A program made the translations under genes and the position numbers. Below, piece after piece: positions 10,974-22,909 of a stretch of DNA of 64,000 nucleotides. The stretch's first letter is position 1, and the number at the start of each line of letters is the position of its first letter. The stretch covers positions 964,810,281-964,874,280 of the forward strand of contig OY856412.1 of the NCBI GenBank assembly GCA_963693085.1. The letters run 5' to 3'. The notes below the pieces were generated by a model. That model was given only the letters and a program-made list of their open reading frames with translations, searched no databases and was not told the origin of the DNA. The stretch is from Alisma plantago-aquatica (Eukaryota > Streptophyta > Magnoliopsida > Alismatales > Alismataceae).

Positions 10974-13900
10974 TGATGTGCACCTTTCATATATAATTTT
11001 TGCACATCTTTACACACAAATTCAGTTCATTTTGCTCTCTATTTAGCCTCTAATCATACTTAATTTGCCATCTTTTAGTGATTATACTTGTTACATGATT
11101 TTGATCACAGGTACACATCAAGGATGACAAAATGAAGATAATACAACTCAAATCCGACCTTAGTTGGATTCCCTATTGATTTGCAGCTGATACAGAGTTG
11201 ATCCTGAAGAAATAGAGCAAGACACGCCATGTCTTTATTTGTACACAGCGTGCAACTTTTCAGGAAGGGCGTTCCTCCACACAAAGAAAAGCACACGTCG
11301 TGTGTTATTTAACACACGGGTGTGTAAGTTTCCAGAGGCCTTCGTCCCCAAACTGTAGAACAAAAGACACATCATGTCATCATCAAGACACATCATGTCC
11401 ACACGTTTAAAGGCCAAAGTTCAATTTTCTACCCAAGTACACATGCATGTGTTTATTAACACACGACGTACGCCATCCACCTAGGTTGATTCCAGTTGTA
11501 GCTACACAATGTGTTTTTATTGGAACACGCCATATACTTATTGCAAAAAAGCAGTTCAAATGCTAGTTGCACTACACTACACGGTGTGTCTTCACAAACA
11601 CATGCTGTGTCATTATCAATTTTTAACAGATTTCAGAAGCAGCCACCCTCATTAAAAAAATGAATGTAGTCACTTGGAGCAGTTATCACTCATCATTTGA
11701 ACCACTTTTCAACTAGAGTTTAACACCCCCGACTTGGGTTATGTCTTAACCCTAGGAGTTTTTCTTAAGTAAGTTGCTTATAAATTTGTTCTTATCTTTT
11801 GAAAAGTAATTAAGTCCCTTTGTGAAGTTTATTTTCAAATTTGAGCTTATATGCAAACTATGTATGCATTATATGATAATCTAAGTGAAAAGTGCAATTC
11901 ACCCAAGAAGAAGGGTTAATGTGTAAAATACCACCTCTAGATTGCTTCTACTCTTGACTAGTATTATCTAGAGGAGAGAGAGAAGAAGGAGACAATATGT
12001 TGAATCATCCTAAAGTGTTAGCACTCTTAATAATGAAAAGACCAAGAAAATGCATAAGTTGAAAGCTATGCACATGAGCCATATCGAGTTGTGGACTTAA
12101 AGTAGAAGTCCCTATAGACCATAGAGCCATAAGAGAGCCTCCTATCATTTTGTTGAGTCTTAACTTGGACCATAATGGCCAAGACACTTCAAACAAAAAA
12201 AATAGGAATCAATTTGCAACTTGTTTTGGAAAGGATTGAGTTGGATATTATAATATACTAAGTGGAAGAAGACTTTCCCTAGAAGATAACTCAACAGCCG
12301 ACCCTTATCTTCTATATTATCCATGAACTTTTATTTTTGCATGGGAAGATAATGATGACATGCATGCAAGTGTATGATTCGACCTTGCATGTCTAGGTGG
12401 CATAAAGTAACTTTAGCTAATGACACCTATCACACTCTTTTCCATAAACCCATAGTATAAATACCTTGACCTTCACTTGTTAGTGGAATTTTCAAATCTT
12501 GTTAGCAACCTTTCCTCTTGTATCGTGCAAAACCTCTTGTATCCTCTTTTGTCATGCAAAGTGATGATTGTTGATTGGTGAAGCTTGATATCGGCCAAGG
12601 GTAAGAGATATCGACCAACTAGGTCATAGAAGGAGATATCATCCATTATGATTGGAGATATCGTGCAAAGGTTAGGAGATCAAGTCTTGGAGCTTAGAGA
12701 AGGTTCATCTTCAACCTTAGAACGTGAGGAGTGAAGCTTGAAGTTTGAAAGCTACTTGAGAGGCGGGTTATATAACTTGAACCCATCAATATTATTATCC
12801 TTTCTTCAATATTGTTCAACTTGTTGATTTCTTTTAAATCAGATTTCCTTTGATCAATTGATATATTCATGAGTTTCAAATAAGAAGTTAGGACTATTGT
12901 CCATGGTTTTGAATATCTAGATAATGATCTTGAGGTTGATGATGATGACATCATCATTGGAACCCGATATGGGTTAAAGACTTTTGAAAACTGATAAGGA
13001 ATCTGATATAGAAGTCAATCCGATATGAAGGTAGGTCATACTTTGTAAAAACAAGTCCTATGGACGATATGGGAGATTCCTATTTATATCTTATACATGA
13101 TACAAAGGTAAAGCAACACCTTTGCATGATATGATTAAACCCTAGATGAAGATATAGAAATCCGATATGTTATGCAACTCTTTTCTTTTGAAAACTCGAT
13201 ATACCCCATTACTTTGTGTCGGGTTAAAGGGTAACTTAGTATCCATCTTGTCGAGAAAAGAACTAGCGTTCAAGGTTCTTATCTATCAATGGAACATGAT
13301 ATGGTAGTCAATATAGGAACACGATATGGCAAATCTAATGTGGGGACATGATAGGGAAAATCCAAGATGAAATCCAATATGGAAATCCAAGAGGAAAACT
13401 GATATGGTGGAAAACCGATATGGAAGATCGATATGACAAATTCAGATAAATATAATATTGTTTGAGTGATTTATGGTAAAGCCATAATGGCATACCCGAT
13501 ATGGTGTTCCCTAGTACATGATATGAGAACCCAATACTCCTCTATAACCGATAAGAGGGTAGTGGTTTAACCCATACAAAATATGAGGTTGACTTAAGAT
13601 GAGAAAAGTTAAAGTGATACTAAACCCAACATGACTACACGATATGATGCTAAGGGATATGCCTTAAACCCGATATGAAGATGTTATTTCACCACATGAT
13701 TAATAAGGATACTTATTATGATGATATCTACATCTTCAAACATGATAGCATAACATTATCCACCATGCTACCTGATATGGTAGACATGCTTTTATTTAGT
13801 AATATTGTCTAAGTAATGAATATGATTAATGCAATATTGAGACACAATACGTCTAATTTAATTTGATAATAATAAGCTGGTATACCTTAAAGAGGTGAAT

Positions 13901-16112
13901 TAAGTAATCTACATCCTAATAGGGATGAGAGAGAAACTAAGATTGGAAAGATAAATATGTGATCAGCATATACTCCTGAGATGAGTGGAGTATGAGTTAG
14001 ACTATATCTTTGCTTATGAAATCTTGAAACCCTAATTGATTGATTATAACCCTAATTCATTAGGGAGGATGTGTTCTTTAGTATTGCATGATTAAGACAT
14101 ATGTTTGAAATTGTTGATGGCATGATATATTAATCATACATGCATCATAAGGCAATGAGCGTGGCTAAGTAAGAGCTATGATACAGATTTAGTGAGCTAT
14201 GTGAACTATGTGAATGAATACCCTAGTCTGATGAACCAAAGGTAATGATTATCTGCTAAGTGGTGACAATGCTCAGTGATGAATTAAGGGTTTGAACACC
14301 CAAGTATGATGATAATAAGAAGATTGAGATTCTAAGTGGTCTATGTGTTTTAGTGAATATGAAAATATCTGATAAATCCAATTGTGCTTTTCTTTGTAGC
14401 ATATCTGCTTAAGGATTGAATACATAAAACATTGATTGATACCTTATTACTTTCATACATCTTAGTATATAGTTGTTATACATGTTCTTCATATTCCTTT
14501 TCAAGCAAATAGATGTTTCATAATTCTGTTATCATTAAATATATCTACTAGTTGTATAAAATACCTTCTGTTCAATATTTACTATTTCTTGTGATAATAA
14601 TATTGTTGGCAGAGAGTTATATCTCTCACTGGGACAATAGTCTCACCCCATGGGATCCACAATTTTTAGGTGGATGCGGACAAGGGACTAGGAGCCGGAC
14701 TGCAGAAGAAGGATCATATCAGCAAGGATAGTAGTAGTATCTCAAGTTGAGTATGCTGTTTGTCAGGGTTTTGTAGATAGAAGTCTATGTGTCATCTCTG
14801 TACTCTCAGGTCCTTAGGAGATAGTTCTTACTGGTTTTTATGAACGACTTGAGATTTTGTTTTGCTTATCTCAAAGTTTTTATGTTGCTATTGTGTATAT
14901 TATAGTAAAGCAACTGGTATCTATTATCCTCGAGAAGAGACGAGACACTAAATGTACAATGTGAACCATATGTATATAAAGCTTTGGTTCCTTGTGTAAG
15001 AATTTAATGGAAAGGGATCTATGTGCAAAATGGTTTTAATTCTTAGTGATTTTTGTTAATTCTGTTGTTTATACTAATTCCACAATTTTACTGGTGATGG
15101 CTTGATTTGTAATCGGGTCGTCACATAGAGAGATTTGTAGAGCAAAATAGGGGAAAATTTGGAGAAGAAGAGGAGGTTTCTTGAGAGAGAACCTCATTTC
15201 TTCATCATTTCCTACCCCTTTCTCCTTCAAGGGTGTAGCTGGGCTTCTCTACTCCGGTCAAGCTTCTCGGGAGGGAAGATAGTCTAAGTTGGAGCTACTA
15301 TAAGGGCAGAACTTCTTTCTCAATTCAAAGTTTTACTCCTTCTACTTCATTCTTAGTTATTCTTATCTTTTCTTCTCTCTAATCTTTAAAAACTCTGAAA
15401 ATTCTGTAATGTACTTGTGTTTCTTCATCATGTACGAGTAGAACCTTTCTTCTTGGGCATGGGATAGTAGCTCCCATGCTATGGCTCATGTGAACTCATA
15501 ATTTATATCTAATGCTAGTTAATTTTCTTCTCCATGGGTTTCTATGGTGTTTTGCTGCTTGTATACTTGATTGGCCACCAATTGTATATGTTTTATGCTT
15601 CTTTGTGCTATTCGGTATAATGTTTGAGGGAGTAGGGAGTAGATCTCATGGCAACATGCTCTTGACCATGGGAGTGGCTGGAGATGATGAGGATCCAAGG
15701 TTTCATTCGAATCTAAGCATAGACACGAGAGTGCTATGTGAAGATGAGAACCATCTCATGTCACCGGGAGGTGTATGACGACAACAACCTCCTTGTAGAT
15801 TTTTTAGCATATCTAATTTCATAGTTACACATGATGTGATAGTATGGTGGTGAAATATTATGTCCAGGGCCTTCTAAAATCTGATATCAACCTTTAAATT
15901 TAAGTTTTTGTTGTTTAATTTTCATCTAGTTAATTGCAATCAAACTCAAGTGTTGTAATCGGACTTAGATTGTTGAAAGTTAGCTCTTTTGCACCTAGAA
16001 AACCTAGATCTATGTGGTTCAAACTCAACTACAATTGATCCCATATACTTGCGGTGATTGACAAGTTTTGAAACATATACAATTTAAAACTCGCTTGCCT
16101 TAGACAATCAAA
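10974..16112 (+). repeat. 5' LTR of element B (split by solo LTR C)
   Basis: The two pieces, 10974-11718 and 15131-16112, together make about 1.73 kb and align with the 3' LTR at 29419-31122 (1.70 kb). Shared landmarks include the start TGATGTGTGC (two bases shorter here), the GAGAGAGAACC block near 15183 and the GCATGGGAxAGTAGCTCCCATGCTATG palindrome-like block near 15460. The first piece carries about a dozen near-palindromic ACAC..GTGT words. The 3' border is given by the PBS at 16119 and is accurate to a few bases. Confidence 0.88.
11719..15125 (+). repeat. Element C: solo Tekay-like LTR inside B's 5' LTR
   Basis: This 3407 bp block is absent from B's 3' LTR and is flanked by a perfect 5-bp duplication TAGAG (11714-11718 and 15126-15130). 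It begins TTTAACACCCC (decayed TGTAACACCCC) and ends GGTCGTCACA. No PBS, genes or second LTR are inside. The segment at 14608-14830 (GCAGAGAGTTATATCTCTCACTGGGAC and what follows) aligns with the 3' part of LTR A, which places it in a related long-LTR chromovirus family. From about 12590 to 13800 it is packed with copies of a GATATGG/CGATATG word. Solo LTRs arise by recombination between the two LTRs of a full element. Confidence 0.88.
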
Positions 16113-16118
16113 AAGTTT

Positions 16119-16137
16119 TTGGTGTTGTTCCCTGGGA
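16119..16137 (+). other. Primer-binding site of element B (tRNA-Asp type, decayed)
   Basis: Beginning TTGGTGTTGTTCCCTGGGA, this corresponds to the Athila-type PBS TGGCGCCGTTGCCGGGGA. Most differences are C to T at former CG or CC positions, as expected from deamination of methylated cytosine in a silenced element. It sits directly after the LTR and a short T-run, the usual Athila arrangement. Confidence 0.75.
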
Positions 16138-16267
16138 GATATGAAAATTTTAGTTAGAGTAAAAGTGCTAGTTAGTATTCAAGACTACATCATCATTTTC
16201 CATCTCTCATATTGTGATAACATTTTAGTTTCATGATTCTCACTTAGTTATTGCTTTTGTAGGTTGC

Positions 16268-17770
16268 ATGCGTCACTCTAAGAGAGGTCTTGAGACATCA
16301 ATTTTCTTATACCTAGAAATTGAGCAAACTTTTTGCAGTCAAAGGAGAGCAAAGAGAGGTGATAACTCTGCAACCTTGCAGGGGATCACAACCATCATAA
16401 TCTCACTCAACACCTTCACCACCATCCACACCCGATCACTGTCAAGAATCAGGGATGGAGGACAACCTCCCGCTTAAGGAATTCATTATGCCAAATGCAA
16501 TCAACATATGTGAAGCCATTGATCATCCTTCTATTGAAGCCAATAATTTCTCTATCAATCCCACCATAATGCAGATGATCCAACATAACCATTTTGGAGG
16601 AAATCTTATGGAAGATCCAAATCTTCACATAGCTAACTTTTTGCAGTACATGAACACCTTCAAGATCAATGGTGTTCCATTTGAAGGAGTATGTCTACTC
16701 CTGTTCCCATTCACTTTACAAGACTAAGACAAGGCGTGGCTTTCCTCTTTGCCCAAGTGGTCCATCAAGAGTTGGGATGAGTTGTTGCATGCTTTTCTTA
16801 CCAAGTAATTTCCTCCAAGAAAGACAACTCACCTAAGGATCCAACTCACCAACTTCAAGCAACAGGAAGGTGAAACACTCTATGACACATGGGAGAGATT
16901 TAAGGACTTGCAATGCCTTTGTCCTCACCATGGTTGACCAATTGGCTGCTACTACAAACTTTTTACAATGGATTATTCTACAACACCCGTATGACTATTG
17001 ATGCTACTGCAAACAAAACTCTAATGAACAAGTCCTGCAGTGAAGCATATGCTATTATTGAAAATGTGGCACTCAACCACAATTAGTGGAGCACTAAAAG
17101 GACCAGCCAATCCTTCTCATCAAGAAGTTCAATTGAGAAATCTAGTGGGAAGCACACTATAGATGCAGTAGATCTCATTTCCGCCAAGCTTGATGCTTTA
17201 GCTCAAAAGTTTGAGAAGTTGACCACTCACCCTGTCCAAACAGATGAGCAAGTGTGTGAAGCATGTGGAGCATCTGGTCATAACTCTTCTTATTATTTTT
17301 TTACCACAAATGAACACCATAGAGACTCCAGAGCAGGCCAATGTAGTAGGAAAATTTAGTAATAGACAATCATATAACCCTTTCTCAGAAACCTATAACC
17401 CAATATGGAGGGACCATACACATTTCTCTTATAAGAACAAAAACTCTTAGAATCAACAACAGCAAGGTCAAGCTCAGAATTAACAACAACATATGAGCAA
17501 CCACCAACCCATGAACAACAATTGTCAACAACTGTCTGGATTTAGCAACAACAACAGTAGGAATTTCAACCAGCTTCGGCAAATGAGTCAGTCCCAACAA
17601 AAGTCTAGTTTGGGTATTTTCTTGAGACTTTTATGACTATGCAGATTCAGCAAAATGATGAGTTCTGAGCACACGGTAATCTCTTGAAAGATGCCATCAC
17701 CCAACTCTCTTCTAAAGTTAATGAGATTGTCACCCATACAATGATGCTATAGAACCAAATTGCTCAATAG
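16268..17770 (+). pseudogene. gag: Element B gag (Athila-type), broken
   Basis: The ATG at 16268 starts a stretch with the Athila N-terminal signature (LEIEQTF...RRAKR). The frame then shifts to one open from 16455 to 16727, containing the conserved IEANNFSINP...NHFGG...EDPNLHIANFL region. Coding continues in pieces through the retrotransposon gag core: AWLSSLP, SWDELLHAFL, FPPRKT and ETLYDTWERFKDL, with stops at about 16725 and 16806 and more around 16936-17090. A zinc-knuckle remnant near 17253-17290 keeps C-x2-C-x4-H but has Tyr in place of the last Cys. The tail near 17450-17560 is Gln/Asn-rich. The product would be the capsid/nucleocapsid protein. Confidence 0.85.
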
Positions 17771-17821
17771 GCTTTAGCCAGTCAAGAAGCCTCCTTTAGC
17801 ACACTACCCAGCCGACCGAAG

Positions 17822-18650
17822 TTGAACCCATGTGAATGCAAGTTCATTTATTTAAGAAGTGGAAATGTCATAAAGAGGCCATTTTGGAATAAGAAAAGAA
17901 AGCGAAGGATAAGAAGGAAGTTGATGGTGAAGAGAAACGAAGGAAGGAGTCAAATGAAGAACATCCATCCTACAAGCCAACCGTTCCTTTTCCATAGAGA
18001 TTAGCAAACAAGAAGGATGACACAAAGTTCCACAAGTTCATGACATACTCAACAAATTGTATGTCAACCTTCCCATGTCTAAAGTGATTACCAAGACACC
18101 CTCCTATGTCAAATTCCTTAAAGACCTTATAACCAAAAGGAAGAGGATAGATCACATGGAAATTATCATGCTATCTGAAAGAACTAGATCTATCATTCAA
18201 AATAGGATACCAGAGACAATTGATGATCAAGTTGCCTTCACATTGCCATGCAATATTGGTGACACAACATTTGACAAAGGTTTAGTTGACCTTGGGGACA
18301 TCATAAGCCTTATTCCATTTTCATTGTGGGAGCAAGTTGATATTGGAGAACTAAAGCCAACCAAGATGGCCATTCAACTTGTTGATCACACCATCAAGTA
18401 TCCTAGAGGTATTGTTGAAGACGTGCTTGTTCAAGTGGGAAATTTTTTCATCCCTTGTGATTTTGTTGTGATTGATATGAATGCGATTCCTTCCAACCTT
18501 ATCCCCTTTGGAAGACCCTTTCTCTACACAGCTGATTGTATAGTCTATTTAAGGGAAGGCAAGATTACTCTTAGACTAGGAGGGGAGATTATAGAGTTCT
18601 CCATTCTAGATGCAATGAAAACCCAAGAAGGATGGATAATATTTTCCTAG
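17822..18650 (+). pseudogene. pol: Element B aspartic protease region
   Basis: The region starts with a short stretch containing LRSGN, the LRSGK-like motif usual before the Athila protease. It then runs, after a stop and frame change, into a 197-codon open frame (18057-18650). This holds LYVNLP-like text, the protease core with VDLGDIISLIPFSLW (a D-L-G active-site form, typical of Athila where others have D-S/T-G), KYPRGIVEDVLVQVG and the FGRPFL motif. Retroviral-type proteases cleave the Gag-Pol polyprotein. This is the longest intact coding stretch in B apart from the third ORF. Confidence 0.85.
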
Positions 18651-18808
18651 TAGATTATATTGATATATTTCTGGAGGAAGATGAAGATTTTTTAATTTTT
18701 ATTGTTGATTATTGTGGTGAAACTGAGTTGGATACTGCCATGGCAACATAAAATCTAGATGTTACTTCTAGTACCACATCATCACCATCTCATGAAGATA
18801 CTTCACCT

Positions 18809-20500
18809 TTGAAGAATAATTCTAGCACACCCACCAAGGAGAAAAAGGTAGAACTCAAACCCCTTCCACTAGGGTTAATGCATTCCTTTCTTGACCCTAA
18901 TTCTACTTCTCCTATGATAATAAATGTTGAGTTGACTGATGATCAAGAATCAAAGCTATTAAATGAATTGAGATTGTATCAAAAAGTCATTGGTTACTGA
19001 ATTGATGATTTGAAAGGCATAAAGACTTTTATTTGCATGCATAGAATAAATCTAGAGGATGATGCCAAGCCACGTGTAGAACCTCCTAGACATATAAATC
19101 AAAATATGCTTGAGGTTGTTCAAAAAGAAATTTTCAAGTTAAAAGATGCATACATCATTTTTCTCATTAGTGACAGCCCTTGGGTGAGTGCTATTCACGT
19201 AGTACCCAAAGGGGGGGTGCAACTATCCTAAAAGGAGACAATGATGAACTGATTCAGACCTGTGCTACCACAGGATAACGCATGTGTATATATTATAGGA
19301 GACTGAACAAGGCAACCTGTAAAGACTACTTTCCATTGCCTTTCATTCATATATTGCTTGAGAGATTAGCTAACCATTCTTATTTTTGTTATCTGTATGT
19401 TTATGGGGATTTTTCCAAATACCAATTTATCTGTCTAATTAGGAAAAGATGACTTTTACATGCACCTATGGTACTTACGTGGTTACGCATATAGACGCAC
19501 GCCTTTTGGTCTTTGCAGCACACAAGTGACTTTTCACCATTGTATGATGGCTATTTTCTCATATTTTATTGAACGCTCTATGGAAGTTTTTATTGACGAT
19601 TTTAGTGTTTACATGAGTTCTTTTGATGACTGCCTTTCTAAACTATGTAAAGTCCTTGAGCACTGTAAAAAGGTTAACATAGTGCTAAATTGAGAGAAGT
19701 GCCATTTATGGCACAATCCGAGGTAGTACTAGGACATGTGATTTCTAACAAGGGTATTGAATTTGACAGGGCAAAAGTGGAGGCAATTGAGAAGATGTCA
19801 ACTCCTTCTAATGTCAAAGACGTCAGAAGTTTTCTTGGCCATGCATGTTTCTACAGATGATTCATCAAAGATTTTTCTAAGATAGACAAACCACTATGTT
19901 CATTGCTTGCCAAAGATGTTAAATTTGTTTTTGACAAAGAATGCCATGCCACCTTTAGAAAGCTAAAAGATGCACTCATTTAAGATCCTATTATCCAGCC
20001 ACTAGATTGGGATGCATCATTCGAGTTGATGTGTGATGCAAGTGGCACAATCCTTGGATAAAGAAAGAATAACAAGCTTCACACCATCCACTACGCTAGC
20101 AAGACACTTGATGAAGCCCAAATAAACTATGCCACAATCAAGAAAGAGATGCTAGCCATTGTTTATGCTTTCAACAAATTCATCAATATCTCGTGGGATC
20201 TAAGATTGTAGTCTACAGTTACCATGCAACCATCAAGAATTTTCTAGCCTCGTTTGATTTGCTGGATACTACTACTCCTAGAGTTTGATCTTGACATAAA
20301 GGATAAAAAAGGAACTGAAAACAATGTTGTTGATCATCTATCTAGAGTCACCACATATGCTGAAGACACAATGCCTATTGATGATTATTTTCCTATTGAA
20401 AGACTATTTGTCGTTGACACAACAGAAGCTCATTGGTTTTCTAATATTGTAAATTTCCTTGCCACATGACATCTTCCATCTGATCTTACTTATCAGCAAA
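18809..20500 (+). pseudogene. pol: Element B reverse transcriptase and RNase H
   Basis: The connector KPLPLGLMHSFL and the GIKTFICMHRINLEDDAKP motif introduce the RT. The fingers region (SDSPWVSAIHVVPK) follows, then the YRRTPFGLC motif near 19490-19520 and the catalytic FIDDF box at about 19590-19605, with both Asp present. The thumb has FLGHACFYR-like text near 19830. RNase H follows at about 20015-20200 with MCDASG and SKTLDEAQINYATIKKEMLA. Stops occur near 18998, 19229, 19691, 19858, 19981 and 20059, with frame changes, so no functional enzyme can be made. It would copy element RNA into DNA and remove the RNA strand. Confidence 0.88.
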
Positions 20501-21666
20501 GGAAGAAGTTTCTACATGATGTCAAGTTCTATTATTGGGATGATCTAATGCTATTCAAACAAGGGACCGACAGACTGATTCACCGATGCATAGCCTAAGA
20601 GGAGATACAAAACATAATATATGGATTCCATTCTTATTCTTATGGAGGTCACTTTGGGGGAGAGAAAACAGCTACCAAGATCCTTCATGATGGATTTTAC
20701 TGGCCTAATTTGTTTCGAGATGTTCATGCTTATGTCAAAACATGTAACCAATGCTAAAGGACATGTGGGATATCAAGATGAGATGAGATGCCCCTCAGTT
20801 CTATCTTGGAGATTGAAGTGTTTGATGTATGGGGTGTTGACTACATGGGCCCTTTTCCATCCTCCTACGGTTACAAAAACATTTTGGTTGCATGTGATTA
20901 TGAGTTTAAATGGGTAGATGCCATTCCTACCCAAGCCCCAAATGCAAAGTTTGTACTCAAGTTGTTCCAAAAGATTATCTTTCCAAATGTTGCAGTTCCA
21001 AGGGATGTTATCTCAGATGGAGGAACACATTTCAGTTAGAAACAGTTCAATAATATTCTCTCCAAGTATGGGGTGACAATAAAATCTCTCCCCAAACAGC
21101 TGGACAGGATAAAGTATCAAATAGACATCCAAAGAACATTCTAGAGAAGACAATTTCAAGCTCAAGGAAGGATTGGTCACTCAAGCTAGTTGATGCTCTT
21201 TGGGCATTTTGTACAACTGACAAGACTGCAATTGGGACTACACCATTCCATCTTATCTATGGCAAGTTTTGCCACCTTCCCTTGAGCTAGAGCACAAAGC
21301 TTTATGGGAAATCAAATTTATGAACTTCAACATGAAGAGGGCAGGTGAGAAGTGACTATTGTAACTCCAAGAGCTAGAAGAGCTTAGATTAGACGCATAT
21401 GAGAATTCAAAGATCTATAAAAAGAAAAAGGATTGGCATGGTAAGAAGATCAGAAAGAGAGACTTTGTTGAAGGAGATCAGGTTCTGTTGTTCAATTCAA
21501 TACTGAAACTATTCCCAAGAAATCTTAGATCCAAGTGTTCTGGGCCATTCATTATCTTAAAAGTATTTCCATATGGAGCAATAGAGTTACAAGGCAAGCA
21601 ATCTACCTTCAAAGTCAATGGGAAGCAATGCAAACTATACAACGAAGGTGAGAAGACCAGCTAGGG
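20501..21666 (+). pseudogene. pol: Element B integrase, catalytic Glu lost
   Basis: The zinc-binding HHCC module reads as H..H (SYGGHFGGEKTATKILHDGF) and C-x2-C (KTCNQC) at about 20635-20756. The catalytic core has the first Asp in [12 protein letters not shown] and the second in [10 protein letters not shown], with a stop right after it. The expected third acidic residue, in the SNRE-like motif near 21110-21145, is replaced: the triplets read S-N-R-H-P-K. The C-terminal part includes [20 protein letters not shown]. Integrase joins the cDNA to the target. The frameshift at 20750-20790 and the stops near 21039 and 21355 break it. Confidence 0.85.
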
Positions 21667-22909
21667 AGCCTCTTTCTCCCTTTCAGATGCATGATTAGAA
21701 GATGAAGAGTCTTACTCTGGACTCTAAATGGAGGACCTTGTGGGATTTGACCCTACATTAGGATAGATTTCTTTATTTAGCATCACTCAAGAACATTTTC
21801 ATTACCAAAAATAAATTTGTCACGGATGAATGTAATAATTTAGACCCTCATAGAAAAATATCATTGTCTCTGTAGGTGCTAGACAAAAGAAGATAAGTTC
21901 TATAGAAATTTAGTAGGACACGACGTGTCCACCCTCACAGATGGGCATTCTAAGAAAAATTTTAGAACACACATCGTGTTCAATTTGCGACACAATGTGT
22001 ACGTCCATAGAAGTCAGATACTGGAAACTCACACGTTGTGTCTATATTTGAACATGCTGTGTCTTTACTAGTTAAAAGAAGAAACATGTCTGTTGAAAAT
22101 GTACACAACATGTTTTAATTATAACACGTTGTGTTGCTTTGTTCATTGAAATATCAAAAGAACTCATTGGAATTGTACACAGTGTGTTTTTATTTGCACA
22201 CGACGTGTTCTTACCAGTTCAAGTAACATCTACATGACATGTTTTAAATGGAACACATTGTGTCCTCTACAATCAAGGTGAATTTTAAAAGAAGCTGACG
22301 ATTTGTACATAGGAACACATCGTGTCCCTAAAAAGACATACTGTCTTCAGACACAAGAAACCAAGTTTTTAACCCTAAACCCTAGCCGCTGACTTCATTC
22401 CACCAAACTCTCAGTCGTGTGAAAGAGCCCCCACCTATGTGCACCCTCTCTTGTGTGTCATCAAGCTCTAGATCACCACCACAAGCTGTCGTTACTCATT
22501 GGAGAAAGCTTCTCCATCCGTGAAGTTCTTTGTCATCTTCCCTGAGTTCACTCCTCACTTCTTCTTCTTCGATAGATCTCAACCTCTCCGGAAAACTTCT
22601 CCTTCTCTGGAGGACATCCTCATAAAGAAGTCTCAAACAATCCCTAAATCTACATCCAAAGCACCGTTTGATGCCTCCCCCACCTCGATCTTTACTTCCA
22701 ATTGTAGATCTGGCTTCAGGGGGTGAGATTATCCAAGCATCACCATCATCCTCAATCTCCGAATGCCCCTGATGTCTAGGCATACATCGTGTCATTTTTA
22801 GGACACACCATGTATTTTGCTTCTTTTTCTAGACTTCTGTCAGAAGACACACCGTGTCCCCCAATAGAAATTTCGTGTCCCAAGGTGTTTCAACAAAATC
22901 TCAATAGCA
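21667..22909 (+). repeat. Non-coding leader between pol and third ORF with ACAC..GTGT word array
   Basis: About 1.2 kb separates integrase from the third ORF. It carries at least fourteen near-palindromic words of the form ACAC-(2 to 3 bases)-GTGT, for example at about 21918, 21967, 22030, 22123, 22177, 22197, 22253, 22305 and 22848, spaced 20 to 70 bp apart. The same word family occurs in B's LTRs. The middle part (22370-22790) is CT-rich with a short open frame that matches nothing I know. Confidence 0.6.

Noticed and set aside
10974..10996. Last ten residues of the open frame ending 10996 as gag
   Set aside because: They are translated from the start of B's LTR, which is recognisable at 29419 as well.
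22496..22795. Minus-strand 99-codon ORF
   Set aside because: It overlaps the non-coding leader of B, is antisense to the element and has biased Arg/Glu content without motif.
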